A DNA stretch of 64,000 nt. Source: Zerene cesonia (lineage: Eukaryota; Arthropoda; Insecta; Lepidoptera; Pieridae). Shown one piece after another: positions 1-13,095 of this stretch; position 1 is the first letter of the stretch; every line of letters begins with the position of its first letter. The notes beneath the pieces were generated by a model. It was given only the letters and a program-made list of their open reading frames with translations, was not told the DNA's origin and did no database searches. The DNA is taken from NCBI RefSeq assembly GCF_012273895.1, contig NC_052121.1, forward strand, positions 1,178,001 to 1,242,000, read 5' to 3'. A program made the translations under genes and the position numbers.

Positions 1-40
1 TTCGATCCAAAAAATTAAAGTTTATTTAGAAATACTCTAG

Positions 41-3000
41 GATCGGTCTAGAGATATTGTTTGAAATCGATATCGTCCCACTTATCCGGAGTGTCGTGCG
101 CAGGCTCGAGCACCCCGTGAAGCGCTTCAAGAGCGAGGAGAACACGTTCCGCGAGGAGCTGGCGCTGGGCGCGAGCGGCGGCGACCTGTACGCGGGGCAG
201 GAGTACACGCGCCCGCCCGATTGCGCGCTCGCCGACCGCGTCGACGTCAAGCACGAGAAGCTGGAGCCGGTGAGTGTACGCTGGGGGCGGCAGTGGTTTG
301 GTTCATATGCCCAACGCGCACTGGTGTCATTTCAGATAATGTAATAATTAAACGTGATTAAATATAAATAATTTTGTTATGAACCCGACAAGTTCATGAG
401 ATTAATTTATTACTAAATGATCGTTATGGTATACTTGAATAAAAAGAACACTGGAAATATATTTTTTTTACGAGATAATGGTGTCCATAAATCAATGGAA
501 AAGTGATGAATGTAAATATAGATGTCATTGGTCTTGTTAGAAGAAATTCTTCACAATCCAACATGACAAACTTACAACTCGAGTGTTGAATAATATATAA
601 TGAATGTAATATATATTAATTTGTATATAAAATACATTTTGCAGGAGGACATAAAAGACTACAAAAACCTATTTAGATCGGACGGTTTGTGCCCGACGTT
701 CAAAGACCTAGAGCAGATATTCGATAACTCGGACGATGCGGCCAGCGGCGATGAGACGGTAAGACTTGTGAGTGTACCCTTTGTTTACTATGTCTTTATA
801 CTGGCTATAGTCTGCATGTCGCTGTATTTTCGTCTTTTAGTCTAACGCTGTTATTTAATATTTTTGTACTAATTTATACTAAGTGTGAAGAAATCTGTTC
901 TGTGAAAAATTATGGCCTTTTTGTCGCTGTCATTTCTAGAATCAGATTTTATTTTGTGATGATTTAGAAACATTGCTTGTAGCTTTTATTAATGTATATT
1001 TAGTGATGAAAATCGGACATTCCAGGAGTTAAATTGTGTACTATTGTCAGTTGCAAGTGCAGACGCCGCCCGACTCGAACAAGTCGTCGGAAGTGCGATG
1101 CGTACGCGCCGAGGAGTTGAGCAAGATGTTCCCGACGCCGCCCAGCATGGAGGCGCACGCGCAGCCCTCGCCCGGCTTCTGCCCGCCCGACGAGCCGCCC
1201 ACCAGCGCGCTCACCCGCCACGGCAGCCCGCCCAGGGACCCCATTGAGGTATGTGTGACGCGACTTTCAACGAAGGATCATGATGTTAGGGTAAAATTGT
1301 AATTAATTTAAATGCGCATACTATTTGTAATTTTTTAACTGAAATATATAATTTAAAATTAACGTTAATTGTGTTGTTTAAATTGGTATGTGCTAAATGC
1401 GTTTAAAATGTATTTAAATTTGACAAAAAATAATAACAATTGTGCTGCTAACAAAGCAATCAATCGATTTTAGTTTGAATGCTAATGATTGTATGTATTT
1501 GCACGCAGGACTGGTCGTACGTGTTCAAGCCGGCGACGGTGTACAAGTACGTGGGCTCGTCGAAGTACGCGCCGCTGAGCGCGCTGCCGAGCCAGCTGCT
1601 GCCGCCCGTGGCGCTGCCGCCGCACGCCGTGTACCGCCCGCGCTGGCAGCACGACCGCGACCACGAGCACGCCTGCGCCGATGACGCAGGTGATCACATG
1701 CATTATGTGTTTTACTACAAGGGCTGCTCGTATAGGATCCCGCTATAAAAAAAAACCATCACCCGCCTGGTTAATAGCTGAAAAGTGTTTTATAAATAAT
1801 TAAATTAGTCCATATATAATATTTTATGAATGTATTGTTTTTAAAAATTTATAAAAATTTAAATATGATTATTTCACATAAAAAGGATTTTATTTATTCG
1901 TTTTCTATTCCAAGAAGGCGCACAATATTAATAGTATATCACTATCCTATTTATTTTTATGAGCAAGAAGTATGCGCACTGTTTTTCTTTTTTTTTCAAT
2001 GGACGCACTAGTCGCAGCTGCAATACTTTGTACTCTTGTGATTAATATTTCATTAAATGTTTGGTCATATTATCACCTAAACATTTCCGTAAACGATGTT
2101 CAATTTGTAATGATGAACGTACGTTTACAGGTGCCAACGCAAGCAACACGACGACAACGAGCACGGGCGGTGTGAAGCGCAGCATGTCGACCGGCGCCCC
2201 GCGCACCCCCGCGGGCGGTGCGGGCGGCGCGGCGGCGCGGGGCGCGGGCGGCGCGGGCGCGGCGGGGCCGGCCGCCGGCTCGCCGCGCCGAGCCGCGCCC
2301 CCCTCCCCCGCCTCGCCGCGCGCCCCCGCGCCCGCCTGCCCGCTGCTGCTCAACGTACTGCTGGCCGACACCGTGCTCAACGTGTTCAGAGATCACAACT
2401 TCGACAGTTGCACGCTGTGCGTCTGCAACGCGGGGGGAAGGGTGAGTCGTAATTTATGTATATAGTGATCTTCAGTACTGCTAGTGGATATTTCTGAACT
2501 AAAGACTGACTGCTACTAAAATCATTTGCTGATAACTAATGATATAAATTCTTGTAATAAATCTTTTTTTCATACGACCTTGACACGGCAACGAGGCCAT
2601 CTACATCCATTTAATGTACATTGGAAACTAAAAAAAATATGTAAACTTCATGCTATTATTATTATATTTATTGCAAAAATCTCTATTTCAATTAAATTTG
2701 CTTGTTTTTACCAATACAGTTTTATCAATTATTGTATAAATTAATAAAATTTGTACGCAACAGAGTGTGGGCAACATCCGCGGCGCGGACGCGTCCACGT
2801 ACCTGCCGGGCGTGGAGTGGGGCGGCGGCGCGGAGGACGAGCCGGCGCACTGCTCCTGCGGCTTTAGCGCCGTCGTCAACCGCCGCCTGGCGCATCGCGC
2901 CGGACTCTTCTACGAGGTGGGGAATTATTTACTTTTGGCTTTCGTTATTACATGTTGAGTGCATTAATATTTTTTATATATACAGTGGTTTATTGTGGTT

Positions 3001-6000
3001 CTTCATTAAAAATATTGTTTCATCTTGTCGGGGGTGCCTTAAAATTGTAGTACTAATTGGTATGTTTACAAATATGAAACTATTGCGTTCAGGACGAGAT
3101 GGAGATAACCGGCGTGGCGGAAGAGCCGCGGGTGCGGGGCGGCGGCGCGGGGGGTGCGGGGGGCGCGGGCGGCGGGCTGGGCGACGTGGCCGGCGTGCTG
3201 GTGGCGCAGTGCGCGGCGCCCGCCGGCGGCAGCGCGTCGGCGCTCGCGCGCGCCGCCCGCCGCGCCGCCGGCAAGCACGCGCCGCCGCACGACGACCACC
3301 GGCTCAACCTGCTCGAGTTAGTGATACGGCTTTTTATATCAAAATTACACCAAAATTTTACTAGCTTTAACATATAGTTATACCATAGTATTATATCATT
3401 TAATAGTCTAGCTATTAAGATTTACAAATGTGATGTGATTGATAATGTACATATAATTTTTAATAAAAATCAATCTCATTACTTACATTGATTTTAATGC
3501 TGTGATAAGAAATTATATTATTTGTATTGACCTATAAATATAAAACTATTCAACTCATTTTTATAGATACTCTGACGGCGGCGCGGCAGCAATATGCGCG
3601 CTGCGCGCTGCGGCGGGCGGTGCGCTCGCGCAGCCCAAGGCCACCAACGGCATCACCTCCGGCGCCGTGCACCGCTGGCCATTCATCGGTGCGCGGGCGC
3701 CGCGCTCCTCTAGGGACGTTGTCAGGTAATTATCACAAAGGGTTTATAAAATATTTTTATATGTAAAATTGTACTGAATAAATACAATATCCAAAGGAAA
3801 TCTTAAAATATATTTTTCTTTTATCCCAGTAATACAAAATAATACAAACCTGACATTGGTTTTTTGTTAAATATCTAATTTAACATACCAGGTTCCACTA
3901 TTTATTTAAATTGTATTTAGTTTCCCTCTTGTTGTATAATTTCACATGATTGTAACGTGGCATCTTTCCGTAGACTGATGCGGCGGCTGCGGCCGCTGCT
4001 GCAGGACGCGATCCAGAAGCGGTGCGCGGGCGCGCGCATGTGGGACGGCGTGACGGGCCCGCTCACGTGGCGGCAGTTCCACCTGCTGGCCGGCCGCGGC
4101 AACGAGGACCGCTGCGAGCCGCAGCCCGTGCCGCCGCTGCTGGTCGGCTACGACCGCGACTGGCTCTCGCTCTCGCCCTACGCGCTGCGCCACTGGGAGC
4201 GGCTCGCGCTCGAGCCCTACTCCTATAGGTACGTGATACCGACGCGTTCACTGACTACGTTGAGGGACGAAATCATTATCACAATTCATACAGAAATAAG
4301 CGATACAAATACAAATAAAAAAATACGTCAGAATAGTATAACAGGCTAATCGCTTAAACATAAATATATTGTCTAAGAGTAATTTTCTCTCATAATATTA
4401 TTTATATATGCCTAGTTTTTTTCCTTACATTTTTGAATAATACAGAAGATCCAATTCAAAGTTTATACTGTATATAAACTTTTACATTACATTAGAACTT
4501 CGTCTATTATTGTATAACCACTTATTTCGTATTAACTTAGTTATTATTAAAAATGAAAAATGATTCTTACACAAACAACGAGGTGAAGTTTGTGTATCAT
4601 AAGTTGACGTTAAATGAACGTATAAACGTGACGACAAACAGCCGCGACGTGGCGTACGTGGTGCTGGCGGCGGACGGCGAGGCGCTGTCGGAGCCGCTGC
4701 GCGCGTTCTTCCGCGAGCTGTCCGCCGCGTACGAGGCGTGCCGGCTCGGCCGACACCAGCCCATCTCGAGGATCGCGCGCGACGGCATCGTCCGGACCGC
4801 GCCCGCCGACGTCGACCGGTCAGTCTTGGGAATTGTATATTGACAACATTTCAAGTTTTTATAGACCACAAAAAAACACTTTTTCTTTATTTTTCTAAAT
4901 AACCTACTTTAAGAGAAAATAAATTTAAACAAAAAAAAAAAGTGACGATGTCATACTATAATATAAACTAGAATAAAGATGCTAATGCAAAATTTTAACC
5001 AGATAATACTTTCTTTATTTCACTAAATAATGAGTATGTAACGTTGACAGCGATACGAACTGCGAGGAGTGGACGGGCGAGCTTCCGCCGGGCCGGCTGG
5101 GCGAGTACGTGCGCGCGTACGCCGACACCATGCGCGCCAACCTCGTGCCGCAGCTGGCCGCGCTCAGCGTGGACAAGACCCTATTCGAATGTGAGTACTT
5201 CTCCATACTGTTTCAGGTTATCTGCTCAAGGGTACATGGAATGCTAGGACAGAAAAAAATAATATATACTGACATTTTCTATAAACTGTGTCCTCTACAA
5301 GAGCATGTTTTCTTTTGTATAATAGTCAATATATGGAAACCTCATTAAAGTCGTTTGCCACCTGACTTAACACAACTTTGGAAGATATGTTTGTCTATAA
5401 CAGTCGGAAAAATATTACATTTACAATTACCTTTACAATTTTCTGTTTGGTATTTATTGTATGAAGTAATTATGTAATTAAATAATATTATAGCCAACAA
5501 CAACACGGGAGCGATGCGACCGCCCGCCGCGCCGGACCGGCCGGACACGCCGAGCGGCGCGGGCGCAGGCGGCGCGGGCGGCGCGAGCGGTGCAGGCGGC
5601 GCGGGCGCGGGCAGTGCGGGCGAGCACGAGGAGGCGGGCGCGGGCGGCGCGAGCGGCGCGGGCGCGCTGGGCGCCGCGTGGGAGGAGGACGAGGGCGGCC
5701 CGCCCGCGCTCGTGCTCTACGTCGTGGAGCCGCCCGCCGCGCACGCGCACCGCCCGCGCGCGCTGCACGCGCTACTGCGCCTCGTCGCGCAGGCCTACAA
5801 CCACCTGCACCACCACAACCCGCTTATTAAGGTGAAGGATGAGGATTTATTTTAGAATACGCAATTTGCAACAGTGTTGGAAACATTATAACTTAAATGG
5901 TCGTCCAGATAATTAAATTATTATGTCCTCAAGGGATATTAATAAAGACTACAATTATATAGCAATAAACAAATATTCTTTCTATTTGTTTCTCTACTAC

Positions 6001-9000
6001 ATATAAAATAGCGTAGTAGTACCAATTTTCCCTGCATTTTAAAATCCAGTATTGCAACAGTGTAAAAGCAATAGTTTTAAATGAATCCATACGTTTTTCA
6101 AGAATTTAAGTTATTGTTTTTGCTTGATTGTTTAACGAGTTAACGTTTGCGTGTGTGTTTGCGTGCAGCTGATCTCGCTGGAGGGCGTGTGCGAGACGTG
6201 GTGCGGCGCGGGCGGCGGCGGCGCGGGGCTGGGCGCCGAGCTGCGCGCGCTCGCCTTCAGCGTGTTCGCGGGCACGCGCCGCCTGCTCGCGCACGCGCCC
6301 AACGGCAAGTCGCTCACCGGCTTCGGCACCGCCGCCAACGCGAACCTCTTCCTCTCATCCAAGGACGTGAGTGCTGCCTCCATTCTATTTTGCGATAATT
6401 TCAATAGAATAGTTAGTTTTGGCAGTTGTCTAAAACAATGAAATGCTAATATGAGTAGTAAATGTTATTTTACACTTTTTTTTATTGCTACCCTATTCTG
6501 AATTATCTAATTATGATATAACATGCATTACGAACTGAAAATACGTATTCATAATATGGAAGTATACATACTTACCAAACGGACCAATAATTCCTTTGAT
6601 TTGGTAATTTGTATCGTCATATATAATATAGGTGTATAATATATGCATTTACTGAACAAAAGTGCAATACTTTGACGTAATGAATGTTACGATTATACAG
6701 TTGCTCATCTAAAACCCAGTGCAATAATACATTACCACTGTTGTTGTTTTTGTTTAGTTTGTTTTGTTTGAGTTTTATAAGCCGTCTTATTTTATCCACG
6801 GTGGCAAATAGAAAGTATTGATTTATGTTATATATATCGTACGTCATCAGGAGAAGAACCGCGCCGCGTACCGGCTGTTCTCGCCGGCGTGGGTGCTGGC
6901 GCCGCCGCGCGCGCCCAAGGAGGTGGCGGAGACGTGGGGGCAGGCGGGCGGCGAGCACGGCGCCGTGCTGTACGTGGCCTACTGCCTGTCGCACGACCAG
7001 CGCCACCTGCTCGCCGCCGCCACCGACGCGCGCGGCGAGCTGCTCGACACCGCCGCCATCAACATACACGTGCCCGCCAGGTGAGTACGTGCGCACGAGC
7101 ACACGCGCATTAAAACAATAAATAAATAAAAATAGTTTATTGCAAATGAAATGGAGCGAATTGGATGTTTAATGGAAAATAAATTGAAATTTTTAAGAAC
7201 TTATTGAATGTAATCAATCAGTGTTAACATAGACAAATGAAATTAACAACTTGCATTATTTTGATCAATCTACTCCATCTAGAATTTTTGTATTTTATTT
7301 ACTCTGATATAACTCACAGATCGCGACGGAAACGTGGCGGACCGGCGCGGCGGCTGGGGCTGACGAAGCTGATGGACTTCACGCTGGGCGTCATGTCGCA
7401 GTCGGCGCAGCCCTGGCGCCTCGTCGTCGGCCGAGTCGGCCGCATCGGTCACGGGGAGCTCAAAGGTATTGTTTCTATTGCAAAGAATAACTTGGTATTG
7501 ACAAATACTTCATTGAAAATTATATATACTAATTACAGAGTACTTTTTAAAACGTGTATAGTAGAAGAAATAAAAATATAAACATAACCATTTTAGTTGT
7601 ATTTATTTAATCAATAGCTGGAAAATGATTGTTTTGCGGATTCAGATTAAACAATATTATAAAATACGGAAAAGATTGTACTAAATGTGGTACCATTGTG
7701 CGTTGGCAGGCTGGAGCTGGCTGCTGTCGCGGCCGAACCTGAACCGCGCGTCGAACACGCTGCGCGAGATGTGCGGCAGCTGCTCGCTGCTGTACCCGAG
7801 CGGCGCGCCGTGCATCCTGTCGGCGTGCCTCGTGTCCACCGAGCCGGACTCGTGCCTGCGCCTCATGGCCGACCGCTTCACGCCCGACGAGCGCTTCTCC
7901 AAGGCCTCCATACAGTCGCACCTGCACACGCCGCGCGACGTCACCGCCACGCACATACTCGTCTTTCCGACTTCGGCCACTACGCAGGTACTTCATACGA
8001 CGTTACATGACAAGGACAAGGATAAGATAGGCCTATACAAACAATACACTCTATAAGAGTAAAGTTCATAATGAAAAAAATGTATTTCTCACACTTTTTC
8101 TACACTCTTTGTTGTTTAAGTTTTAACTTGTGCATACAATATACTAGATGTTTCTACTTAAAAACAAATTACAAATGTAATCTTTTTACCATCCAAAATA
8201 CTCAACTTGGGACTGTGGTCAAATCAGTTTTAAATAAATTAAACAATTTTCATATTTGAAACATGCCCGATGCAATAATGTACATTCGATTTGCAGTCAA
8301 ACCAAATGCCGTACGAGCAGCCGACGGCGAACGGCGAGGAGAACGAGCTGCTGCTCGGGCTGGAGATGGTCGACGAGGAGATGGGCGAGGTGCAGATGAC
8401 GGACCTGCTGATCGGCGACATGTTCACGTGCTGGCAGGGCAGCCCGCGCGCCTCGCCGCGCCGCGACGACGAGACCAGCCGCGACGGGTCGCCGCAGCGC
8501 CTGCACCCCGCCGCCGCGCCCGGCCACTACCCGCGCGAGGACGACCACCAGCCGGTACGCGCCGCCCTCCTCGCCTTCTTTACGCTACCTGAATATGTTG
8601 ATGTTTGATGAACTGTTTATTGTGAAATATATTGATTATAAGTAATGTCCTGTATAGTTTGATTGATTGAACAGTTTTTACATAAAAAAACCAGTAACAT
8701 ACATAAAAAAATAAAAACAGTTTATCTAAAATTCCTACAAATAAATCACATCTACAAAGTACAAATAAAATAAATAAATAATAATGCTTGCAGGAGCAAG
8801 TGGGCACGGTGCTGCAGCAGCCGCTGGCGCTAGGCTACCTGGTGTCGACGGCGCCGCTGGGCGCGATGCCGGGCTGGTGGTGGGCGGGCTGCGCGCACCT
8901 GCGCGACGCGTGCCCCGCCTTCCTCAAGAACGCGCTCCACCTGCAGTGCAGCGCGCCGCCGCACGACGACTACGTGGCCATCACGCAGCGCCGCGACCAC

Positions 9001-9289
9001 AACGCGCACCCGCTCGACTCCACCACCACCACCGATGTGCTCAGGTACTCAACATACCCACACCTGCATGTCGTGCTTCATGAATGAAAAGTGATCGCAA
9101 AAATCAATATGAATATAAAAAATGTAGTAACAATAATAAAAAAATGAACATTTCAGATATGTCCTGGAGGGCTACAACGCGCTGTCCTGGCTCGCGCTGG
9201 ACGGCACGACGCACGACCGCGTGTCGTGCCTGCCGCTGCACGTGCAGGTGCTCATGCAGCTATACCACACGGCCGCCGCGCTCGGCTGA
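41..9289 (+). CDS. MED13: Mediator subunit MED13 (skuld), C-terminal 19 exons
   Basis: MED13 is the large subunit that links the CDK8 kinase module to core Mediator in the nucleus. Exons: 104-269 (or from 41), 645-758, 1051-1248, 1509-1689, 2131-2441, 2764-2916, 3093-3316, 3567-3725, 3974-4228, 4642-4818, 5051-5190, 5494-5831, 6169-6366, 6851-7080, 7320-7465, 7710-7987, 8297-8554, 8794-9044, 9157-9289 (TGA 9287-9289). Introns are GT-AG and phases join throughout. Hallmarks seen in order include LTWRQFHLLAGRGNEDR, RDVAYVVL, CLSHDQRHLLAA, VGRVGRIGHGELK, THILVFPTSA, LQQPLALGYLVSTA and VLEGYNALSWLALDG, all close to the human protein as I recall it. About 1300 residues are present; the N-terminal part, including the kinase-module anchoring region, lies left of the window. 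Exons are very GC-rich against AT-rich introns. The limits of the first exon are uncertain. Confidence 0.95.
104..2916 (+). CDS. MED13: MED13 middle region, exons 1-6 of this window
   Basis: These exons encode the poorly ordered middle of MED13: an acidic stretch with DGLCPTFKDLEQIFD, then TPPDSNKSS, MFPTPPSM and the DWSYVFKPATVYKYVGSSKY block shared with animal MED13. The exon at 2131-2441 holds a Gly/Ala/Pro-rich run and ends in FDSCTLCVCN. The exon at 2764-2916 carries HCSCGFSAVVNRRL, the conserved cysteine-containing segment before the C-terminal domains. The first exon may begin at 41 (after 'ctctag') or 104 (after 'gtgcgcag'); the sharp rise in GC at about 100 favours 104. Confidence 0.85.
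3093..9289 (+). CDS. MED13: MED13 MID/PIWI-like C-terminal region, exons 7-19 of this window
   Basis: This is the conserved C-terminal half of MED13, known to contain Argonaute-like MID and PIWI folds. The order of blocks matches the human protein: LTWRQFHLLAGRG, a LSPYALRHWERL block, RDVAYVVL, CRLGRHQPISRI, LVLYVVEP, KSLTGFG, the CLSHDQRHLLAA block, WRLVVGRVGRIGHGELK, ILSACLV, THILVFPTSA, LQQPLALGYLVSTA and the terminal VLEGYNALSWLALDG segment. Exon 5494-5831 carries a lineage-variable Gly/Ala-rich insert before the LVLYVVEP block, and 3093-3316 another. The residue across the 7465/7710 junction reads Gly where the human protein has Asp. No stop or frameshift was seen. Confidence 0.93.
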
Positions 9290-12260
9290 GCGATGTGATA
9301 GTGTACCTGGATATGTATTTAAAATGCTTTGTGTTTGTGAAGTGTTTCAAGCAATCGGAGATCTTTCAAGTGTTTACGTCGTCTGCAGAGTGTTTAATGT
9401 GAAGTGTGAAATCGGTAGAGAGCAGAGAAGGTAATCTTCAGTGTGACATCGACATAGAAAGGGCATTGTGGAAGTCATTTTGACTATAATATATTGAATG
9501 TAGAAGTACAATAATGGTAATCAAGGGAGTAGAGGGAAAACCACCGATCAGCACATTTCCTTATGAGTTCTGAGCCTGGGCTGATACAGCGCCTTTTTAG
9601 TGCAAAATTGATTTTAAATTAAAAGGAGTAGACTTTGATCGTTTATTTGTACTGCCACATGTCTAGTGAAGAAAAACATTAGTGGATGTAATGACACATT
9701 CATTATCAGGATCTTGGCCACAGCCAGGCCTGATTTTTAGTCACTTTGTGTACTGCCTTTTGAAAAAACATGATACAATGTGTCTGTATGTGCATCCATT
9801 AATATAGTTTACTAATTACTAAAAGTTGGTACAAATTTCTAAAACCTGTTTTATATGTGTGCATTAATTGACAAGTCAAGTTAAAATGTGTTTAAAATCC
9901 ACTTATTTTATTCCATTGTTTATATATTGTGCCAATTGAATTAATTTGTCTTCAAGTAAAAACCATATACAGCCTTATTTCTTGTTGACTATATAATATT
10001 ATTATGTATGTTATATTTCTTATACACGAGATAAATTTTTGATAAACCAAATATGGCGAGATATCGCGCACAAATTGAGAAAAAAATTGGTAAAATATGT
10101 TAAAAAAATGAAGGTATACTAGGTTGTTCTAGTAACTAATCTCTCGGAGGTCCAATTTGGCTCATAAATGTCATTCATTGTAGATGCAACATAGCTCATG
10201 TTAGTAGTGTTAGGGCAATCGATTTTTTGACTTGAGTATTTCAATGACTCTTCCATAAATGTCTTTCTGAACACATTCTTCCGTTGTCTCACTCTCTCTC
10301 CTTTCTTTTTATAATAGAGATATATATATATATATACCTCATTTTACATGTCAACTTTGACTCAATCCAGATAGGAATATAATCTTTGAATGCTTTTTAG
10401 GAATGTATTATAAATTGAATTATCTTATTTATATGTATATTATGTTGTGTATATAAAGTATTCTAATTACTAGCTTTTCACTGAATAATAATTTTTAATA
10501 TTGTCTAGAGTTTTCCACTCAACTTCAGAAAATAGTATTCTTAATTATGATATTTCCTCCTTGTCAGATTTCTCTTAAGTGAAAGTGTAGTTATCACAAG
10601 CTCTGTGGAACATGTCGTAATGTTAATGTGTTGTTATATTGTACTGTGTATACATATTTATAAAAGTTTATTTTACAAACCGGTATCAATTACCAAAGCG
10701 TTAGATATTTCGTTTTTAGGAATTTTAGATATTTTTTATAACATTTTAAAAAGATTCGCATCACAGGGTTTTTGATTAATTTCAACATTGATGTCAAAAT
10801 TATTTGTTTTTTTTTTATTTCTTTTAATTGACATGAAAATTATTTTTGTATGTAATTTATTGTTTTGAACAATGTAATAGTATTTTTTTTTCCAGTTCAT
10901 AGTAAATTGTAGTATTATTAGATACAGTTACAAGCTATAGACCAATGTTTTTGGGTCACATCCATTTTTACAACCAGGGAGCAAATGGCAATTTTTCAAA
11001 AACATTATATAAAAGATTTTTACTAGGAAAATTTTTGCTATAACTATACATAGCCGACTGCCAAGCGTAGCGAACATAAGTGGATGAACATTTACAGAAT
11101 GCCGGCAACACTGATATCTTATGTACTTGTACCTCTTAATTTCAGAAGTAATTAGTAACACCAATAGTTAGTCATATATATAGATAATAACAAAGTTAGG
11201 GGTCACATTTGAATTAGCATTTGTATATTTAGAAGTCGTTTTATATAAAAAAATATTTAAATATAATTGAATATGGAAGGAAAATGTTGCTTCGTCGAAT
11301 CTCGGGCAGTTTGGTAGTTATATGAAATTTTCTATTTTAATATATTATAATGTTAAAGTCAATATTGTAGATGGTGTGCAGTTGTTATATATGTATGTGG
11401 ACCGCGTGATGTCGATTATGTTAAAGAACTTAGATCATTGTTTTGAATAGTTTTATCTATAATCATAATCAGCTCTTGACAAAAACATAAAAATGTATAA
11501 GTAAATTTTTTTGCCAATTATTTATGTTCCCCTTTTCAAATAATCAGAAATATCAGCTGCGTGTGCTGATACTAGACAAATTGTACAGTATGATGTGGCG
11601 CTACGCCAGTTATACATAATTTATTTAATTGTAACGTCGGCTCGACCGCCACTTAATTGAATTATGCCTAGTTGAATATGTATGAAATGTTTTAAATGTG
11701 TTACAGCATTTGAGAATATTTAATGATGTTGTATATAGTTTATATTTTGTTTTGTAAAAGAACATTTTGTAAATAGGTGACGTAGAGAAGTTCCGTTAAT
11801 TATTCGCCCACTTTGCCATTGTGTAATGGAGCACATTTTAAAGAAACCACTCGTAATATTTTGTACAGTTGTTAAGCGAGATTCGTAGTTGAATGAATTA
11901 TTTTTAAGATTTCTGTTTTTGACCTTTTTTGTTATTGTGAATTGTCAATTTTTTTAGGGAATTGGGATTATACTGTAAATAGACCTCACCATATTAGTTG
12001 TAAGATCAAATCCAATGATTGATGTGGAAATCAAATTTTCTAAACGGAGCAATCATTAGGATTCGTAAACAAAATTAGTATAATACTTGATATTAATATA
12101 ACTTTATAAATAACTGAAAATAGGTAATAATAATTATGAATAAAATATTACATATTTAATGCATATTTTTATTTAACATCCCACTGCTTGGAAACTGCTA
12201 TACAAGGTATTGTTAATATTGTTCTTATTATGAAATAAAAATCTTAAGAACATTGGAGGT
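9290..12260 (+). other. MED13: MED13 3' untranslated region
   Basis: AT-rich, non-coding DNA follows the MED13 stop for nearly 3 kb without any coding pattern on either strand. Candidate poly(A) signals AATAAA lie at 12139-12144 and 12234-12239. Five matches to the Pumilio site TGTANATA occur at 10448, 11730, 11768, 11974 and 12321 (the last lies beyond the second poly(A) signal). A short (TA)n run sits at about 10321-10336. The exact end is an inference from the poly(A) signals. Confidence 0.6.
12139..12239 (+). terminator. Candidate poly(A) signals of MED13
   Basis: Two AATAAA hexamers at 12139-12144 and 12234-12239 are the last good signals before repeat-derived DNA. A further AATAAA at about 12346 belongs to a repeat tail (see 12321-12376) and is less likely to be the gene's own. 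Confidence 0.4.
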
Positions 12261-12320
12261 GTTTTTCTCCTTGGCTGACCTTCACTTCTCTTATTCGACT
12301 ATTATAAAAAACATAACACT

Positions 12321-12376
12321 TGTAAATATGATCTATAGTTGAATGAATAAATGTTTGAGTTTGAGTTTGAATTTTG
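12321..12376 (+). repeat. Repeat 3' tail with (TTTGAG)n
   Basis: The sequence 'gaataaatgtttgagtttg' followed by further TTTGAG units also occurs on the - strand at 23005-23045. Two copies in unrelated places mark it as the tail of an interspersed element. Confidence 0.5.
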
Positions 12377-12764
12377 TGTTTTTTGTATCAAAGAGGTTAA
12401 TAGACAGAAACTCATTTCAATTAAACTCACAATGAGAATTCTCCTTGTTTACTGTGATGTTTAGTGGATCGTTATATAAGTAGATATTGATTCGCATATA
12501 ACATTGGTTCACGATTAATAGGATCAAGGCACTAAAAAAGGACAAAATTGTGAAAATAAAATCCCTTTTAAAGCATCTTTTCAATCATTCCCTTGAATTA
12601 GTGCTGCTTTAAAAACGTCACGACAACTCTATGTAGTCTTCTCATAAAAAACCCACAGCACTGCTGACTCGTTTTAGAAACCGCAAATGGAGTTTTCGCT
12701 CTAGCAAATTTATACGTTACGTTAGTAGGATAACTAATATTATAAATAGGCTCGTTTCCTGTCG

Positions 12765-12900
12765 TTAATCCTTTCCTTTTCCTTTAGAAGCGGGCAGCGC
12801 ATTCGCAGATTCACTATCTTTGCGAATGTTCATGGTCGGTGGTGATCGCTTACCATCAGGCGAACATGAGGCGAACCATCAGCTCAATTGCCCAGAACGA
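12765..12900 (-). repeat. Family B interspersed repeat, reverse copy
   Basis: Contains 'gcgaatgttcatgg' then 'gtggtgatcgcttaccatca' and 'caattgcc'. The complementary words occur in copies at 36495-36720 and 37915-38070, and a same-strand copy lies at 56233-56450. These words are frequent in lepidopteran genomic DNA; the class (SINE or MITE) was not settled. Confidence 0.55.
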
Positions 12901-12908
12901 CAAAAAAA

Positions 12909-13095
12909 GCGAAAGTTTGTGAGGATGGGTGTATGTATGTTTTTTAATCTTTCACGCAAAAACTACTGAACCGATTGAAATTTGTCACGTAGATGGAATA
13001 GCACATAGGCAATATCATATATCACAAAGCATATCCCGATATTCCTACGGGTTACAGACTTACGCGAGTGTAACCGCGGGACGTATCTAGCAATA
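12909..13095 (-). repeat. Family A interspersed repeat, reverse copy
   Basis: A reverse copy of the short repeat that reads forward from 'gctgcgccccgcggtttcac' to 'gcatttataatattagtagg'. Here the end 'gcgaaagtttgtgaggatg' comes first and 'gtgtaaccgcgggac' last. At least six related copies lie elsewhere in the window. Confidence 0.6.

Noticed and set aside
2702..3364. 220-codon Arg-rich frame on the + strand
   Set aside because: Runs through a MED13 intron and two exons in the wrong frame.
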